Shown here: positions 27,519 to 37,142 of the stretch, piece after piece
Layout of the letters: every line of letters begins with the position of its first letter
How positions within the stretch are numbered: the first letter of the stretch is position 1
Assembly (NCBI GenBank): GCA_020632955.1
Contig: JACKEO010000005.1
Span: forward strand, 62,001 to 126,000
Reading direction: 5' to 3'
DNA: 64,000 nucleotides
DNA from: Alphaproteobacteria bacterium
Lineage (GTDB): Bacteria > Myxococcota_A > UBA796 > GCA-2862545
Program-made: the position numbers and the translations under genes
The notes under the pieces: model-generated
Database searches by the model: none
The model's input: the letters and a program-made list of their open reading frames with translations, nothing else
Told to the model about the DNA's origin: nothing

Positions 27519-28767
27519 AGTCCACGAGGAGGAGCTCGATGCGCCGGTTCGCGGCCCGACCCGCCGACGTGCGGTTCGTGTCGATGGGGCGGGTGTTGCC
27601 GAGGCCATCGACCTCGAGGCGGCTGTCGTCGATGCCGGCGCGCACCAGGGCGTCGCGCACGGCGGCCGCACGCGCCAGCGACAGGCGGCTGGCCTCCCCG
27701 GGCTCCATCGAGCCGTCGAGGTGGCCCTCGATGCGCAGGCGACGTCCGGGGAGATCGCGCAGCACGCGGGCGAGCTCGTCGATCACCGCGATGGCGTCGA
27801 CCGCCAGGGTGGCGGTCTCGCCGACGAAGGCCAGCTCCCGGGCGAGGCCGATGCGATCGCGCTGGATCTGGACGCCCGCGGCCGCCTCGTCGGGGCACCC
27901 GTCCTGGTCGAGGTAGCCGTTGTGCACCTCGGCGGCGTCGGGGCACTGGTCCTGCGCGTCCCCCACGCCGTCGCCGTCGCGATCGACCGCGGGGCAGCCG
28001 CGGTTGTCGATCGTGCCCGGGTGGTCGGGGCAGGCGTCGGTGAGATCGTCCACCCCGTCGGCGTCGTTGTCGTCGTCGGGGCAGCCGTCGAAGTCGTCCC
28101 AGCCGTCCTGGTCCTCCGCGGCGTCGGGGCAGCCGTCGCGCACGTCGACCAGGCCGTCCAGGTCGTTGTCGGGATCGGGGCAGCCGTCGGCGTCCTTGAA
28201 GCCGTCCATGTCCTCGGCGTCGTGGACGCAGGCGTCCAGGGCGTCGGGGATGGTGTCGCCGTCGGCGTCCTCGCTGGTCTCGGGGCACCCGTCCTCGTCG
28301 GCGTGGCCGTCGAAGTCCTCGGGCTCGCGCGGGCAGAGGTCGTCGATGTTGGGCACGCCGTCGCGATCGAGGTCGCCCGCGGGATCGATGTCGGGGCACC
28401 CGTCCTCGTCGCGGTCGCCGTCGCGATCCTCGGGCTCGTCGGGGCAGCGATCCACCGCGTCGACCACGCCGTCGGCGTCGCGATCGGCCTGCCCGCAGGG
28501 CTCGGCCAGCCGCAGCGCCTCCTCGCCGGCGATGCGCGCGTCGGCGGCGGCCTTGGCGGCCCCCAGGCCGTCGCCCACCAGCATGCGCGCCTCGGCGATG
28601 GCCAGCGAGGCCTCGGCGTTCGCCAGTGGCCGCGGAGCGCAGGCCACGCCCTCGCTGGCGCGCGCGCGGGCCACGAGGTTGGCTGCCTGGACGAGATCGG
28701 CCTGCAGCAGGGGCACGCTGGCGCAGCCGGTGGCCAGCGCGAGGACGAGGAGCAGACGTCCGGTCAC
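27517..28767 (-). CDS. OmpA-family lipoprotein with thrombospondin type-3 repeats
   Basis: A 416-residue envelope lipoprotein (lipobox ATGC). The order is: an N-terminal helical region (about 25-85) resembling the DUF4398-like domain of the adjacent gene, then about eight thrombospondin type-3 calcium-binding repeats (DxDxDGxxDxxDxCPD pattern), then a C-terminal OmpA peptidoglycan-binding domain with RAAAVRDALVRAGI and NRTSAGRAANRRIE. It should tether the outer membrane to peptidoglycan, with Ca2+-stiffened linkers. Its GTG start overlaps the upstream TGA as GTGA. Confidence 0.93.
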   Translation of the reverse strand: MTGRLLLVLALATGCASVPLLQADLVQAANLVARARASEGVACAPRPLANAEASLAIAEARMLVGDGLGAAKAAADARIAGEEALRLAEPCGQADRDADGVVDAVDRCPDEPEDRDGDRDEDGCPDIDPAGDLDRDGVPNIDDLCPREPEDFDGHADEDGCPETSEDADGDTIPDALDACVHDAEDMDGFKDADGCPDPDNDLDGLVDVRDGCPDAAEDQDGWDDFDGCPDDDNDADGVDDLTDACPDHPGTIDNRGCPAVDRDGDGVGDAQDQCPDAAEVHNGYLDQDGCPDEAAAGVQIQRDRIGLARELAFVGETATLAVDAIAVIDELARVLRDLPGRRLRIEGHLDGSMEPGEASRLSLARAAAVRDALVRAGIDDSRLEVDGLGNTRPIDTNRTSAGRAANRRIELLLVD

Positions 28768-29198
28768 GGGGGATCCTCGTCGAAGAAGTCGTCGAAGTCG
28801 TCGTCCGTGTCTTCCGGTTCGGGCTGGCGCGGGGCCTGGGGTGCCACCTCGTCGACCAGATCCTCGCCGGTGCGCCCCTGGTCCTGGATGTCGCGGCCGC
28901 CGCCCTCCATGCGGAGGATCGCGGCCTCGGCCTGCGCCTTGGCCTCCATCGCCAGCCGCATGCCCACGTCGTAGTGGCAGTCGGCCGAGGCCCGCACCGC
29001 CTCGGCGAGGTGCTGCTCGGCGAGGGTCATCTCGTAGGGGGCCAGCTCGGGCCCGCCGCGCTCGCGCGCCTCCCGCACCGCCTTGCCCGCCGCCACGAGG
29101 CGGGTGGCCGCCATGCCGGCAGAACACCCCGACAGCAGGACCCCGACGGCGAGCACCGCGAGGGCGCGGCGTGGGGCGCGTGACAGCGAGTGGAGCAC
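28764..29198 (-). CDS. DUF4398-like lipoprotein
   Basis: A 144-residue lipoprotein (VLLSGCS, Cys at about 25). Residues 28-100 are a two-helix domain (ATRLVAAGKAVREA and LAEQHLAEAVRASAD) similar to DUF4398, which commonly precedes OmpA domains. The C-terminus is a disordered acidic tail (EDTDDDFDDFFDEDPP). It overlaps the OmpA/TSP3 gene by GTGA, and that gene carries a related helical domain, so the two lipoproteins probably pair in the periplasm. Confidence 0.82.
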   Translation of the reverse strand: MLHSLSRAPRRALAVLAVGVLLSGCSAGMAATRLVAAGKAVREARERGGPELAPYEMTLAEQHLAEAVRASADCHYDVGMRLAMEAKAQAEAAILRMEGGGRDIQDQGRTGEDLVDEVAPQAPRQPEPEDTDDDFDDFFDEDPP

Positions 29199-29301
29199 CG
29201 ACCCTCCGGAAGCTGCGGGGACCTATCGCGTCGGGAGGCGGGGGGCGTCAAGCCGGGCCGCTGCGGATAGAGCCACCGGGCCCGACCACCCCGGCCATCC
29301 C

Positions 29302-30540
29302 ATGCTCCCGATCCTGCTCAGCCTGCTCACGGGTCTCGCCACGGCGCAGACGCTGCCGCGCACCACCCCGCTGGAGGTGCTGGCGCTCGACGAGGCGGGT
29401 CCGTGTCCCGACGTGCCCACGGGCACCCACCCCCTGCTGGTGCGCACCAGCGTGGGCGTGTTCCGGCACGATGGCGACGGCAGCTTCGACTACCTCTGCC
29501 CCACCCAGCTGGGCGGCGACGTCGAGACGGAGCGCATGGCCGCCAGCCCCGACGGCGAGGAGCTGGTGGTGATCGCCGGGGGCGAGGTCTTCCGGTCCAC
29601 CGACGGCGGCTGTGCGTCGCAGCGCCTCGCCCTGCCCGAGGGCCTCGAGGCCGTCGACGTGCTGTACTTCCGCCTGGCCTTCTACGTGCTCGCCGCGTCC
29701 AGCGACACGCGCGTGGACTCCGGCGCGCTGCTGCGATGGGACGGCAGCGCCTTCCTCGCGGTGCACGAGTGGAAGGAGGACTTCGAGCCCTTCGGCATGG
29801 GGGATGCCGACCCCACCACGCTGTGGGTGACCGCGGTGCGGCCGCTCGTGAGCATCGACCGCGTCACCTTCCAGGGGGGCCTGCAGACCTCGGGCCCGCT
29901 GCTGGGTCTGCCGCCCGACACCGAGGGCACCACGTCCATCGAGATGCGGGGCGGCGATGCCGACGAGGCCTGGTTCGTGCTGCAGCGCGGGGCGCGCGCG
30001 TGGACCTGGCACGCCCGCATCATCGACGGCTCCGCCAACCTCGTGATCGAGGTGGGCGAGGCGGCGCAGGAGGGGCGCACGATCTTCGGCCCGGTGAAGA
30101 AGGACGCGGCCTGGTGGGCGGTGATCGACACCACCCTCTTCCGCGCCGCCGAGCTCGCCGGGGAGTGGACCGCGACGGGCCGCAACGTGCCCTGGACCTG
30201 CCTGCACAAGCTGGGCGACCGGGTGTTCGCGTGCACGGTGCCCACGGTGGAGCTGCTCACGAGCATCGGCGGTGGTGCCGAGCCCGCCACCACGCCGGTG
30301 TTCTCGCTGAAGCAGATGTCGGAGCCCGTGGCCACCTGCAGCGATCCCACCTGCGACATGGTGTTCGCGGACGTGCTGGCGGGCGCGGATCGCAGCGCAG
30401 AGGACCCCGTCGCGGCCTGTCCGGACGGCCGCACCCTGGCCGAGCTGGGGGCCGAGGAGTGCACCTGCGCCCAGGGCGGCCGTGGCGCACTGCTCGGCCT
30501 GTGGGGCCTGCTCCTGGTGGGGCTGCGTCGCCGGAGATGA
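29302..30540 (+). CDS. Exported MYXO-CTERM protein, propeller-like family member A
   Basis: A 412-residue secreted protein: signal peptide to about residue 16 (TAQ), then an unrecognised domain of about 370 residues rich in short beta blocks (PLLVRTSVGVFRHDGDG, VVIAGGEVFRSTDGGC). It ends CTCAQGGRGALLGLWGLL followed by VGLRRRR, a MYXO-CTERM sorting tail. The Asp/Gly-rich blocks and paired cysteines suggest a beta-propeller (inference). A paralogue at 37143-38339 has the same order of blocks. No clear ribosome site precedes the ATG. Confidence 0.82.
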   Translation: MLPILLSLLTGLATAQTLPRTTPLEVLALDEAGPCPDVPTGTHPLLVRTSVGVFRHDGDGSFDYLCPTQLGGDVETERMAASPDGEELVVIAGGEVFRSTDGGCASQRLALPEGLEAVDVLYFRLAFYVLAASSDTRVDSGALLRWDGSAFLAVHEWKEDFEPFGMGDADPTTLWVTAVRPLVSIDRVTFQGGLQTSGPLLGLPPDTEGTTSIEMRGGDADEAWFVLQRGARAWTWHARIIDGSANLVIEVGEAAQEGRTIFGPVKKDAAWWAVIDTTLFRAAELAGEWTATGRNVPWTCLHKLGDRVFACTVPTVELLTSIGGGAEPATTPVFSLKQMSEPVATCSDPTCDMVFADVLAGADRSAEDPVAACPDGRTLAELGAEECTCAQGGRGALLGLWGLLLVGLRRRR

Positions 30541-30550
30541 GGCCCGGGGG

Positions 30551-33247
30551 CTACTCCCCCCGCCCGCGCCAGATGTGGACCGCGCCGCCCTCGGGCACCT
30601 CGCCCGCGCCGGAGGCATGGGGCGTGGCCGTGGCGGGCGCGCCCAGGGCGATCTCGTCGAGGCCGTCGCCGTCGAGGTCGCCGAGGGAGGCGACGGCGGC
30701 TCCGAGACCTGCCGTGCCCGGCGAGGCCGTGAAGCGGCTGCCGGGCAGATCGACGCCGACGCGGGCCAGCTCGACCGTGCCCGTGGGCAGGGGCCCGAGC
30801 AGCAGCCAGGCGCGGCCGCGCCCGGCGTCGAGCCCTGGCGCACCCAGGAGCAGGCCCGGGATGCCGTGGCCGGCGACCTCGCCGGCCGACGCGACGGCCC
30901 AGGGCTGGCCGTCGCCCGCCGTGGCGGCCTGCAGGCGGGTGGGCTCGGGCGCGTCGTCGGTGACCACCACGAGCCCCCCCAGGGGGAGCGGCCCGGGGAT
31001 CAGCCAGACCTCGTCGGGCTCGGCGCAGGCGCTGCGGGCGCAGGCGAAGGCCACGGCGAGGTCGGGCCGGAGGTCGCCGGTGAGATCGGGCAGCAGCGCC
31101 AGCGACACCCGGTCGCGTGCGCTGCGCACCTGCAGCACCACGAGGCTGCTGCCGGGCACGAGCTGGCCCGGGCCGAGCTCGCCGGTGAAGCCGGGCGGCG
31201 GGCCCGGACCCAGGCGCACCGCCGTCGTGCCCGCCGGCGTCACCCACGCCAGCGCCCAGCCCGTGGCCTGCCCCCCGGTGGCGTCGGGACCCGTGGCCAC
31301 GGCCACCACGTCGCCCGTGGCCGTGCCCATCGACCAGGCCTGGCCCGTGCTCGCGGCCGACGGGGCGTCGAGGAAGGCGGAGGGCACCCAGGGGTCCATG
31401 CCCCAGGCGCGGGCGAGCGGCGCGCCCACCTCCTCGGTGACCAGCGCCACCCCCGTGCCCGCGTGGACCGCGAGCCCCACGCCGAAGCCCCTGCGGCCGA
31501 GGCCGCCGAAGAGCTCGTCGTAGGCGGCGCTGGTGTGGATGCCTGCCGAGAGGGGACGAGGGAGGCGGGCGATGACGCCCTTGCCCGCGGCGTGGGTGGG
31601 GCCACCGGCCCAGATCGCCTCGGGCGTGGCGGCGAGGGACTCGCCGAAGTGGGACGACGACAGGCCGCGGTAGCGTGCCCAGGCCGCGTCGGTGCGGGTG
31701 GTGCCGTGGCCCAGCCGTGCCCCGTCGAAGACGTAGAGGGAGCCCTGCCCGCCCGCCTCCGAGCGCGGCTCGGGTGCGCCCACCACCACGTCGGGCACGC
31801 CATCCCCCGTGAGCTCGGCGGCGAGGAGGCTGGCCCCGAGGCGCTCGGGCCAGCTGCCCAGGAGCTCGAGGCGCAGGTCGCTGTCGGCCGTGGGCAGCTC
31901 GGGCGGGAGCCGGCAGGCAGGGGAGGCCGGGGTGCAGTCCTGGTCGATGCCGTCGCCGCAGACCTCCCGTGCGCCCGGATGGATCGAGGGCGCGTCGTCA
32001 TCGCAGTCGGGGCCTCCGGGCCCGCCGGGGTGGCCGTCGCCGTCGACGTCGTCCAGATCGTGGCCGTCGCAGTCCTGGTCGACGTCGTCGTAGGGCAGCT
32101 CGGTGCCCTCGGGGGAGACCGTGGGGTCGGCGTCGTCGCAGTCGCCCGCGCGGGGGGCCCACCCGTCGACGGCGCCGCAGGCCGGCGCGGCGGGGCCTGC
32201 GCCCCAGCCGTCGCCGTCGGCGTCGCGCCAGGTGGCGACGGCGTCGGCCACGGAGGGGTCGAGGGCGTCCAGCAGGCCGTCGCAGTCGTCGTCGGCGCCG
32301 TTGCAGCGCTCCGAGGCGCGGGGATGGACAGCGGGGTCGGCGTCGTCGCAGTCGTCGGCGGCGCCCACGTGACCTGGCGGCGGGGCGCATGCCTCCGCGG
32401 TGCGCTGCGGGTCGCCGTGGCCGTCGCCGTCGGCATCGACGAACCAGGACCGGGGGAGGGAGGGATCGCCGTCGTTGCAGTCCGTGGCGTCGGCCACCCA
32501 GGCCTCGGGCCCACGACAGGCGATGTGCACCGTGGCGGGATCGCCGCGGCCGTCGCCGTCGAGGTCGGGGTGCCACAGGCGCAGGCCCACCTCGGGGTCG
32601 GCGTCGTCGCAGTCGCCGCCCACGGCGAGGGCGCCCGCACCGCAACCCTCCGGCGTGCCGGCCACCACCTCGCTCCCCCCGAGGCCGTCGCCGTCGCGGT
32701 CGCGCCAGCAGGGGTCGAGGCCGTCGCAGTCGGCGTCGAGCCCGTCGCCCGGCACGTCGGCGGCGCCCGGGTGGGCGCGGGGCTCGGCGTCGTCGCAGTC
32801 GTCGGCCACCGCGGACCAGCCGGCCACCGGGGCGCAGGCCTCCTCGGTGCGTGCGGCGCTGCCGTGGCCATCGGCATCGGCGTCGACGTACCAGGTGCGG
32901 GGCGGCCCCACGTCGGGGTCGTCGTCGTCGCAGTCGTCGCGCCGGGGGGCGGCGCCCGGCGTGCCCTCGCAGCCCGCGTCGACCGGGACGAGCACCGTGT
33001 CGCTGCCTCCGCGCCCGTCGCCGTCGTGGTCGGCCGGGCAGGCCTCGCGGCCGTCGCAGTCCTGGTCGACGCCGTCGGCGAGCTGCTCCGGCGCGCCGGG
33101 CCGGGTGGCGGGATCGTCGTCGTCGCAGTCGGCCGGCAGCGCCGCCCCATCGCCATCGGCGTCGACCGCAGCGACCTCCTCGGGGGGGAGCTCGCTGGCG
33201 GCGCGCACCTGGCATGCGGTGAGGAGGGTGAGGAGCAGGGGGCGCAC
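30551..33247 (-). CDS. Lipoprotein with MopE metal-binding repeats and FG-GAP-type domain
   Basis: An 898-residue outer-surface lipoprotein (LLTACQ lipobox). Residues about 25-440 carry MopE-type units, with motifs such as DGVDQDCDG and GADDDCDG plus DDCDDxDP repeats. From about 450 an FG-GAP/integrin-alpha-like beta-propeller follows, with ELTGDGVPDVVVGAPE, PDLTGDLRPDLAVAFA and GDLDGDGLDEIALGAPA as Ca2+-binding blades. Such propellers bind proteins or polysaccharides. The GTG start at 33247 has GGAGG four bases upstream. It is convergent with the MYXO-CTERM gene, whose stop is ten bases away. Confidence 0.88.
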   Translation of the reverse strand: MRPLLLTLLTACQVRAASELPPEEVAAVDADGDGAALPADCDDDDPATRPGAPEQLADGVDQDCDGREACPADHDGDGRGGSDTVLVPVDAGCEGTPGAAPRRDDCDDDDPDVGPPRTWYVDADADGHGSAARTEEACAPVAGWSAVADDCDDAEPRAHPGAADVPGDGLDADCDGLDPCWRDRDGDGLGGSEVVAGTPEGCGAGALAVGGDCDDADPEVGLRLWHPDLDGDGRGDPATVHIACRGPEAWVADATDCNDGDPSLPRSWFVDADGDGHGDPQRTAEACAPPPGHVGAADDCDDADPAVHPRASERCNGADDDCDGLLDALDPSVADAVATWRDADGDGWGAGPAAPACGAVDGWAPRAGDCDDADPTVSPEGTELPYDDVDQDCDGHDLDDVDGDGHPGGPGGPDCDDDAPSIHPGAREVCGDGIDQDCTPASPACRLPPELPTADSDLRLELLGSWPERLGASLLAAELTGDGVPDVVVGAPEPRSEAGGQGSLYVFDGARLGHGTTRTDAAWARYRGLSSSHFGESLAATPEAIWAGGPTHAAGKGVIARLPRPLSAGIHTSAAYDELFGGLGRRGFGVGLAVHAGTGVALVTEEVGAPLARAWGMDPWVPSAFLDAPSAASTGQAWSMGTATGDVVAVATGPDATGGQATGWALAWVTPAGTTAVRLGPGPPPGFTGELGPGQLVPGSSLVVLQVRSARDRVSLALLPDLTGDLRPDLAVAFACARSACAEPDEVWLIPGPLPLGGLVVVTDDAPEPTRLQAATAGDGQPWAVASAGEVAGHGIPGLLLGAPGLDAGRGRAWLLLGPLPTGTVELARVGVDLPGSRFTASPGTAGLGAAVASLGDLDGDGLDEIALGAPATATPHASGAGEVPEGGAVHIWRGRGE

Positions 33248-33348
33248 GGAGCCTCCAGGGTGGGCGTTCGACCTCGCCTGTCGTCGGACGTGGGACGAGG
33301 AAGCCTGGAGGCCCTGGACCATCGCCCGCGTCGATTGGGCTGAATGCC

Positions 33349-34539
33349 GTGCCCGTCCGCGCCGATTGCCTCCGGGAGGCGAGGGAGGCCGGTCACGTGG
33401 TGGGCATCGAGCTGGACGGGAGGCGCGAGGGCGCGGAGCTCGTCGTGGGGCGTCGGCTGGGACCCGTGGTGCTGGAGCTCTGCTCCGGGATCCAGGGCCC
33501 GGTGCAGGTGTGGCGCGGTCGGCGATGGGAGCCGGGCAGCCGCGAGGTGCTCCGGGTCGAGGTGCTGCGTTCGGGCGACGGCGACGCGCGGTCGTTGCGC
33601 GCCGAGGCCGCGCGCGTGCGGGCGCTGGGCCACCGCGCGCTGCTCGCGCCCCGCGGGGTGGGGAGCGTCCCGGGAGGGCGTCCCTACCGCGTGCTCCCGT
33701 GGATCGACGGTCCCACGCTCGCCGATGCGCGCCGTGCGGGACCACTCGACCCCGAGGACGTGCGACGTGTCTTCCGTGAGCTCGCGGACGCCCTCGCCCA
33801 GGCGCATGCCCACGGGCTCGGGCACGGCGCCCTCACCGGCGAGTGCGTGGTGCTCTGCGACGACGGGCCCGTGATCACCGGCCTGGGTCTCCCGGCGTGT
33901 CCGCGCACCACGCCGCGGCAGCTCGCGCCCGGCGCGTCCTGCGTGCCGCCGGAGGCCTTCCGGCTCGGGGGGCACTTCGAGCCCGTGCGGGCCGACGTCT
34001 ACGCCCTGGGCGTGCTGATGTACGAGGCGATCACGGGTGCGCCCGCCTTCGCCTCCGAGGAGGGGCCCGCGGGTGCGCTCGGACTGGTCGAGCGCAAGCT
34101 GGAGACCTGGGCCCTGGTGTGTCCGAACGACACGCCCCCGGAGCTGGCGGACCTAGTGCGAGCCTGCACCGTCTCGCGCGCTGAGGAGCGCACGATCGGG
34201 CTCGCCGAGGTGCGGGACCGGCTGGACGGGCTGCGGCCCTCCGCGCCCGTCGTGCGGACGTGGACGCCCGAGGAGGCCGGCCTCGCGCCGGAGGACTTCC
34301 CCGTGCAGTCCCCGGTGGCCCAGCCGCTCCACACCGTGAACGCGGAGGCGCCCTTCTCGCTGCACCTGCTGCTGCCGGAGCCCGAGGACCTGCCGTACGC
34401 CGTGGTGGTGGAGGCGCTCGAGACGGAGGCGGAGGTCGGGCGTCCCTCGCCCGTCCGGGTGCTCGGTGCGGTGGCGCTGGCCTGCGTGCCTGCGCTGGTG
34501 GTGCTGGCGCTCACGTGGCCGGGGCTGCTGGGGTCCTGA
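33349..34539 (+). CDS. Membrane-anchored pseudokinase (Hanks-type fold, active-site motifs lost)
   Basis: A 396-residue protein with a kinase-like fold but no catalysis expected. The VAVK lysine position reads RVEVLRS, with no Lys. The HRD loop reads HGALTGE (159-165). The DFG block reads ITGLGLP (176-182). The lobes otherwise follow a bacterial Ser/Thr kinase (RVLPWIDGPTL, RADVYALGVLMYEAITG). A C-terminal hydrophobic segment (about 372-393) anchors it. It could be a scaffold or an allosteric partner of the true kinase at 40536. The start is uncertain: GTG 33349 lacks a ribosome site, and a GTG near 33398 with GGGAGG upstream is an alternative. Confidence 0.75.
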   Translation: MPVRADCLREAREAGHVVGIELDGRREGAELVVGRRLGPVVLELCSGIQGPVQVWRGRRWEPGSREVLRVEVLRSGDGDARSLRAEAARVRALGHRALLAPRGVGSVPGGRPYRVLPWIDGPTLADARRAGPLDPEDVRRVFRELADALAQAHAHGLGHGALTGECVVLCDDGPVITGLGLPACPRTTPRQLAPGASCVPPEAFRLGGHFEPVRADVYALGVLMYEAITGAPAFASEEGPAGALGLVERKLETWALVCPNDTPPELADLVRACTVSRAEERTIGLAEVRDRLDGLRPSAPVVRTWTPEEAGLAPEDFPVQSPVAQPLHTVNAEAPFSLHLLLPEPEDLPYAVVVEALETEAEVGRPSPVRVLGAVALACVPALVVLALTWPGLLGS

Positions 34540-34608
34540 CCGCGTCCGGCAGTTCGGACTCCTGTGGCCGGATCTCCACTGCCGTGCGACGGGTCGCCCG
34601 GGGGACGA

Positions 34609-34637
34609 GGGACGTGCGGGCATCGTGCCCGCGTCCC
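34609..34637 (+). terminator. Bulged hairpin between pseudokinase and PPC-like lipoprotein genes
   Basis: GGGAC (34609-34613) and GCGGGCA (34616-34622) pair with TGCCCGC (34626-34632) and GTCCC (34633-34637), leaving a two-base bulge and a TCG loop. It sits 70 bases after one stop and 36 bases before the next start. A terminator or 5' leader structure are both possible; no T-tract is seen. Confidence 0.4.
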
Positions 34638-34672
34638 CTGGTCCCGTCGTCACGCCTCGACGCGGAGTCCTC

Positions 34673-37066
34673 GTGCGGTGGTCGCCCCTGTCTCTCGCCG
34701 TGCTGGTCGGTGGTCTGCTGGGGATGGCGTGCAGGGAGGGGGTGACCGAGGACGACCTCGGCGACGAGCCCGCCGGCGTCCGCATGGCGGTGGGTCCGGA
34801 CGGGGGCACCCTCGAGGACACGGATGCGCTGGGCGTCCGGCTGATCATCCCGCCGGGCGCGCTCACCGAGCGCGTCACCGTCCAGCTGTCGCGGAGCAAC
34901 GTGAAGCCGGAGGGCGTGAACCCGCGCTCGTGGGTCTACCGCTTCGAGCCGACGGGGTTGACCTTCGCGCTGCCGGCCCGTCTCGAGATGGACTTCATGG
35001 ACGGCCAGGGCGACGAGGCCATCTTCTGGACCACGCGGCTCGACGTGGCTGCGGGTCAGCTGCCCACGACGGTGGAGGGCGAGGTCGCGATCGCCGCCAT
35101 CGACCACTTCAGCTTCGGGTGGGTGCAGCGGGCCCTGCCCACCGGGGCGGACACCGGGGACTCCGGAGCGGTGGACTCCGAGGACACGGGGGGTGGCACG
35201 GACGACACGGACGACACCGACCTCGGCGACTCGGGGGACAGCGGGGGGGACTCCGGGGACAGCGGCGGCGACTCGGGCGACTCTGGTGATTCGGGGGACA
35301 GCGCGGGCGACTCGGGGGACAGCGGGGGGGACTCCGGCGACAGTGCAGGCGACTCCGGCGACAGTGCAGGCGACTCCGGCGACAGTGCGGGCGACTCCGG
35401 CGACAGCGGGGGCGACTCGGGGGCCGGCGACTCGGGCGTGGCGGCCTGTCTCCCCGACAGCGGGGAGCCGAACGACGTGTCCTCCGAGCTGGAGGGCTTC
35501 GATCTCACCGGCGCGTCGCCGACCTACACGCTGCAGGGCACCCTCGATCCCGGTGCGGGCGACGTGGACTTCTTCCGTGCCATCGTGCCGGCCGGGTGCA
35601 GCCTGTCGGTGGATGCCACCTACACCGGGGCCGACGGGGATCTCGTCGGGCGCCTCTACGCCTCGTTCCAGGGCGTCATCCAGGGCGACCGCCTGCTCTA
35701 CCAGGTGGCGGAGCTGCCGGGGAGCTCCGGGGAGCTCCGCATGTCCTACGACCCGGACCAGGAGCATGCGTACTTCCCCGGCAGCGTGTTCTTCGACGAG
35801 GAGGTGCTGCTCCGGCTGACGACCCCGTCGACCGCGTGCGTCGCGTACGAGCTCACGCTGGCGCTGGACTGCGCGGCGCCCCAGGACACGGGCACGGCGC
35901 CCGGCTCCTGCGACGACGGCGACGTGTACGAGGAGAACGACTTCCTCGCGCAGGCGACGCAGACCGGGGTGACGGCGGGCGGCGACCGCTTCTCCGCCGC
36001 GAGCGTGCCTCTCGACGGGGCGACGGGCGACGCCGACCTCTACGCGTTCTCGCTCCCGCCCCTCTGTGCCGTCCGCATCGTGGCCACCAGCACGTCCGGC
36101 GACGTCGACCTGCTCTCGATGGGACCTCTGGGCACCCCGGAGTACCTGGCCGCGTCGGTCTCCCCGCGCTTCGTCGACCAGCTGGGATGGCGCGACCTGT
36201 CGAACACGGCCCGGACCTACAGGGTCGGCGTCTTCTCCTTCCAGGACACCTGCTCCCTGTACGACCTCGACATCGCCGTGGCCTGCGGCGCGGCCTGCGT
36301 CGTCGACGCCCAGGAGCCCAACGACACCCCCCAGGTCGCCACCCCGACGCAGGTCGATGGGCCCGGCGAGACCTACACGGCGAGCGGGAGCACGGGCTCC
36401 GCGTCCGACCAGGACTGGTTCGCCTTCCAGGTCCCGGCGGAGTGCGGCTACCGGGTGAGCCTCGACTTCGCCGACGCCACCGGGGACCTCGGGCTCGTCG
36501 TGCTCGACGCGGCACGCACCTTCCACGGCTTCGCGGACGGTGCGACCGACGGGGAGGTGCTCGTCGGGTCGAACCCGACCACGGCGCCGCTCGACCTCTA
36601 CGCGGTGGCCTTCCCCGCGCAGGGCATGTGCGTGCCCTACGTCCTCGACCTCGCGATCGACTGCGGGATCACGGACTGCCCGATCGATGGGCACGAGCCG
36701 AGCGAGTACGGGGATGGCGTCGTGTCCGGCCTCGTGGGCGGGCAGTCCGCCACGTTCGAGGGCACCGTGACCCACGGGGGCCGCGCGGAGACGCTGGACG
36801 TCGACCCCTTCGAGGTCACCGTGCCCGTCGGCTGCTCCGTCACCGCCCGCCTCGACTACCAGCCGTCGACGGCCACGCCGTGGCTCGGCTTCCGCCTCGC
36901 CTCCCTCGGCGAGTTCGCGCCCTTCGCGTCCGGCGAGGCGGGCAGCGTGCAGACGGTCTGGACGAACGACACCTCCGCGGAGCAGATCGTCGAGGCGGCG
37001 GTGGAGGGGAGCGTGGACGGCTGCGTGCAGTACGCGCTCGAGCTCGAGCTGACCTGCCCCCCGTAG
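34673..37066 (+). CDS. Lipoprotein with Gly-Asp-Ser linker and PPC-like repeats, family member 1
   Basis: A 797-residue lipoprotein (lipobox GMAC). An N-terminal ZU5-like domain (about 30-155; GGTLEDTDALGVRLIIPPGAL) is followed by a Gly-Asp-Ser repeat linker of about 70 residues. Four domains of about 130 residues then come in series, each opening with a CDD, EPND or HEPS block and containing a DVDFF, DADLYAF, DQDWFAF or DVDPFEV strand typical of PPC-like beta sandwiches. It is displayed at the surface; function unknown. GTG 34673 has GGAG five bases upstream. A paralogue without the ZU5-like domain lies at 50250-52151. Confidence 0.82.
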   Translation: MRWSPLSLAVLVGGLLGMACREGVTEDDLGDEPAGVRMAVGPDGGTLEDTDALGVRLIIPPGALTERVTVQLSRSNVKPEGVNPRSWVYRFEPTGLTFALPARLEMDFMDGQGDEAIFWTTRLDVAAGQLPTTVEGEVAIAAIDHFSFGWVQRALPTGADTGDSGAVDSEDTGGGTDDTDDTDLGDSGDSGGDSGDSGGDSGDSGDSGDSAGDSGDSGGDSGDSAGDSGDSAGDSGDSAGDSGDSGGDSGAGDSGVAACLPDSGEPNDVSSELEGFDLTGASPTYTLQGTLDPGAGDVDFFRAIVPAGCSLSVDATYTGADGDLVGRLYASFQGVIQGDRLLYQVAELPGSSGELRMSYDPDQEHAYFPGSVFFDEEVLLRLTTPSTACVAYELTLALDCAAPQDTGTAPGSCDDGDVYEENDFLAQATQTGVTAGGDRFSAASVPLDGATGDADLYAFSLPPLCAVRIVATSTSGDVDLLSMGPLGTPEYLAASVSPRFVDQLGWRDLSNTARTYRVGVFSFQDTCSLYDLDIAVACGAACVVDAQEPNDTPQVATPTQVDGPGETYTASGSTGSASDQDWFAFQVPAECGYRVSLDFADATGDLGLVVLDAARTFHGFADGATDGEVLVGSNPTTAPLDLYAVAFPAQGMCVPYVLDLAIDCGITDCPIDGHEPSEYGDGVVSGLVGGQSATFEGTVTHGGRAETLDVDPFEVTVPVGCSVTARLDYQPSTATPWLGFRLASLGEFAPFASGEAGSVQTVWTNDTSAEQIVEAAVEGSVDGCVQYALELELTCPP
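35226..35438 (+). repeat. Tandem repeats encoding the Gly-Asp-Ser linker
   Basis: Degenerate short tandem repeats; the tightest part, about 35331-35409, is a near-perfect 21-base unit (GDSGDSA) repeated about four times. Such arrays are prone to slippage, and unit changes stay in frame. The complementary strand reads as a long open frame, which is an artefact of composition. Confidence 0.8.
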
Positions 37067-37142
37067 GGCGGTGACCGCGGCCTCCGGCTGCGCCGTGCAC
37101 GGCGTGCCGCACCGCTGGCGCGCGCTACGGGACCCTCCGGAG

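Noticed and set aside
35226..35438. CRISPR-like array
   Set aside because: The units are short, in frame, without unique spacers and lie inside a gene.
35056..35508. Minus-strand open frame with Pro-Glu-Ser repeats
   Set aside because: It is the complement of the Gly-Asp-Ser linker array and has no ribosome site or independent support.
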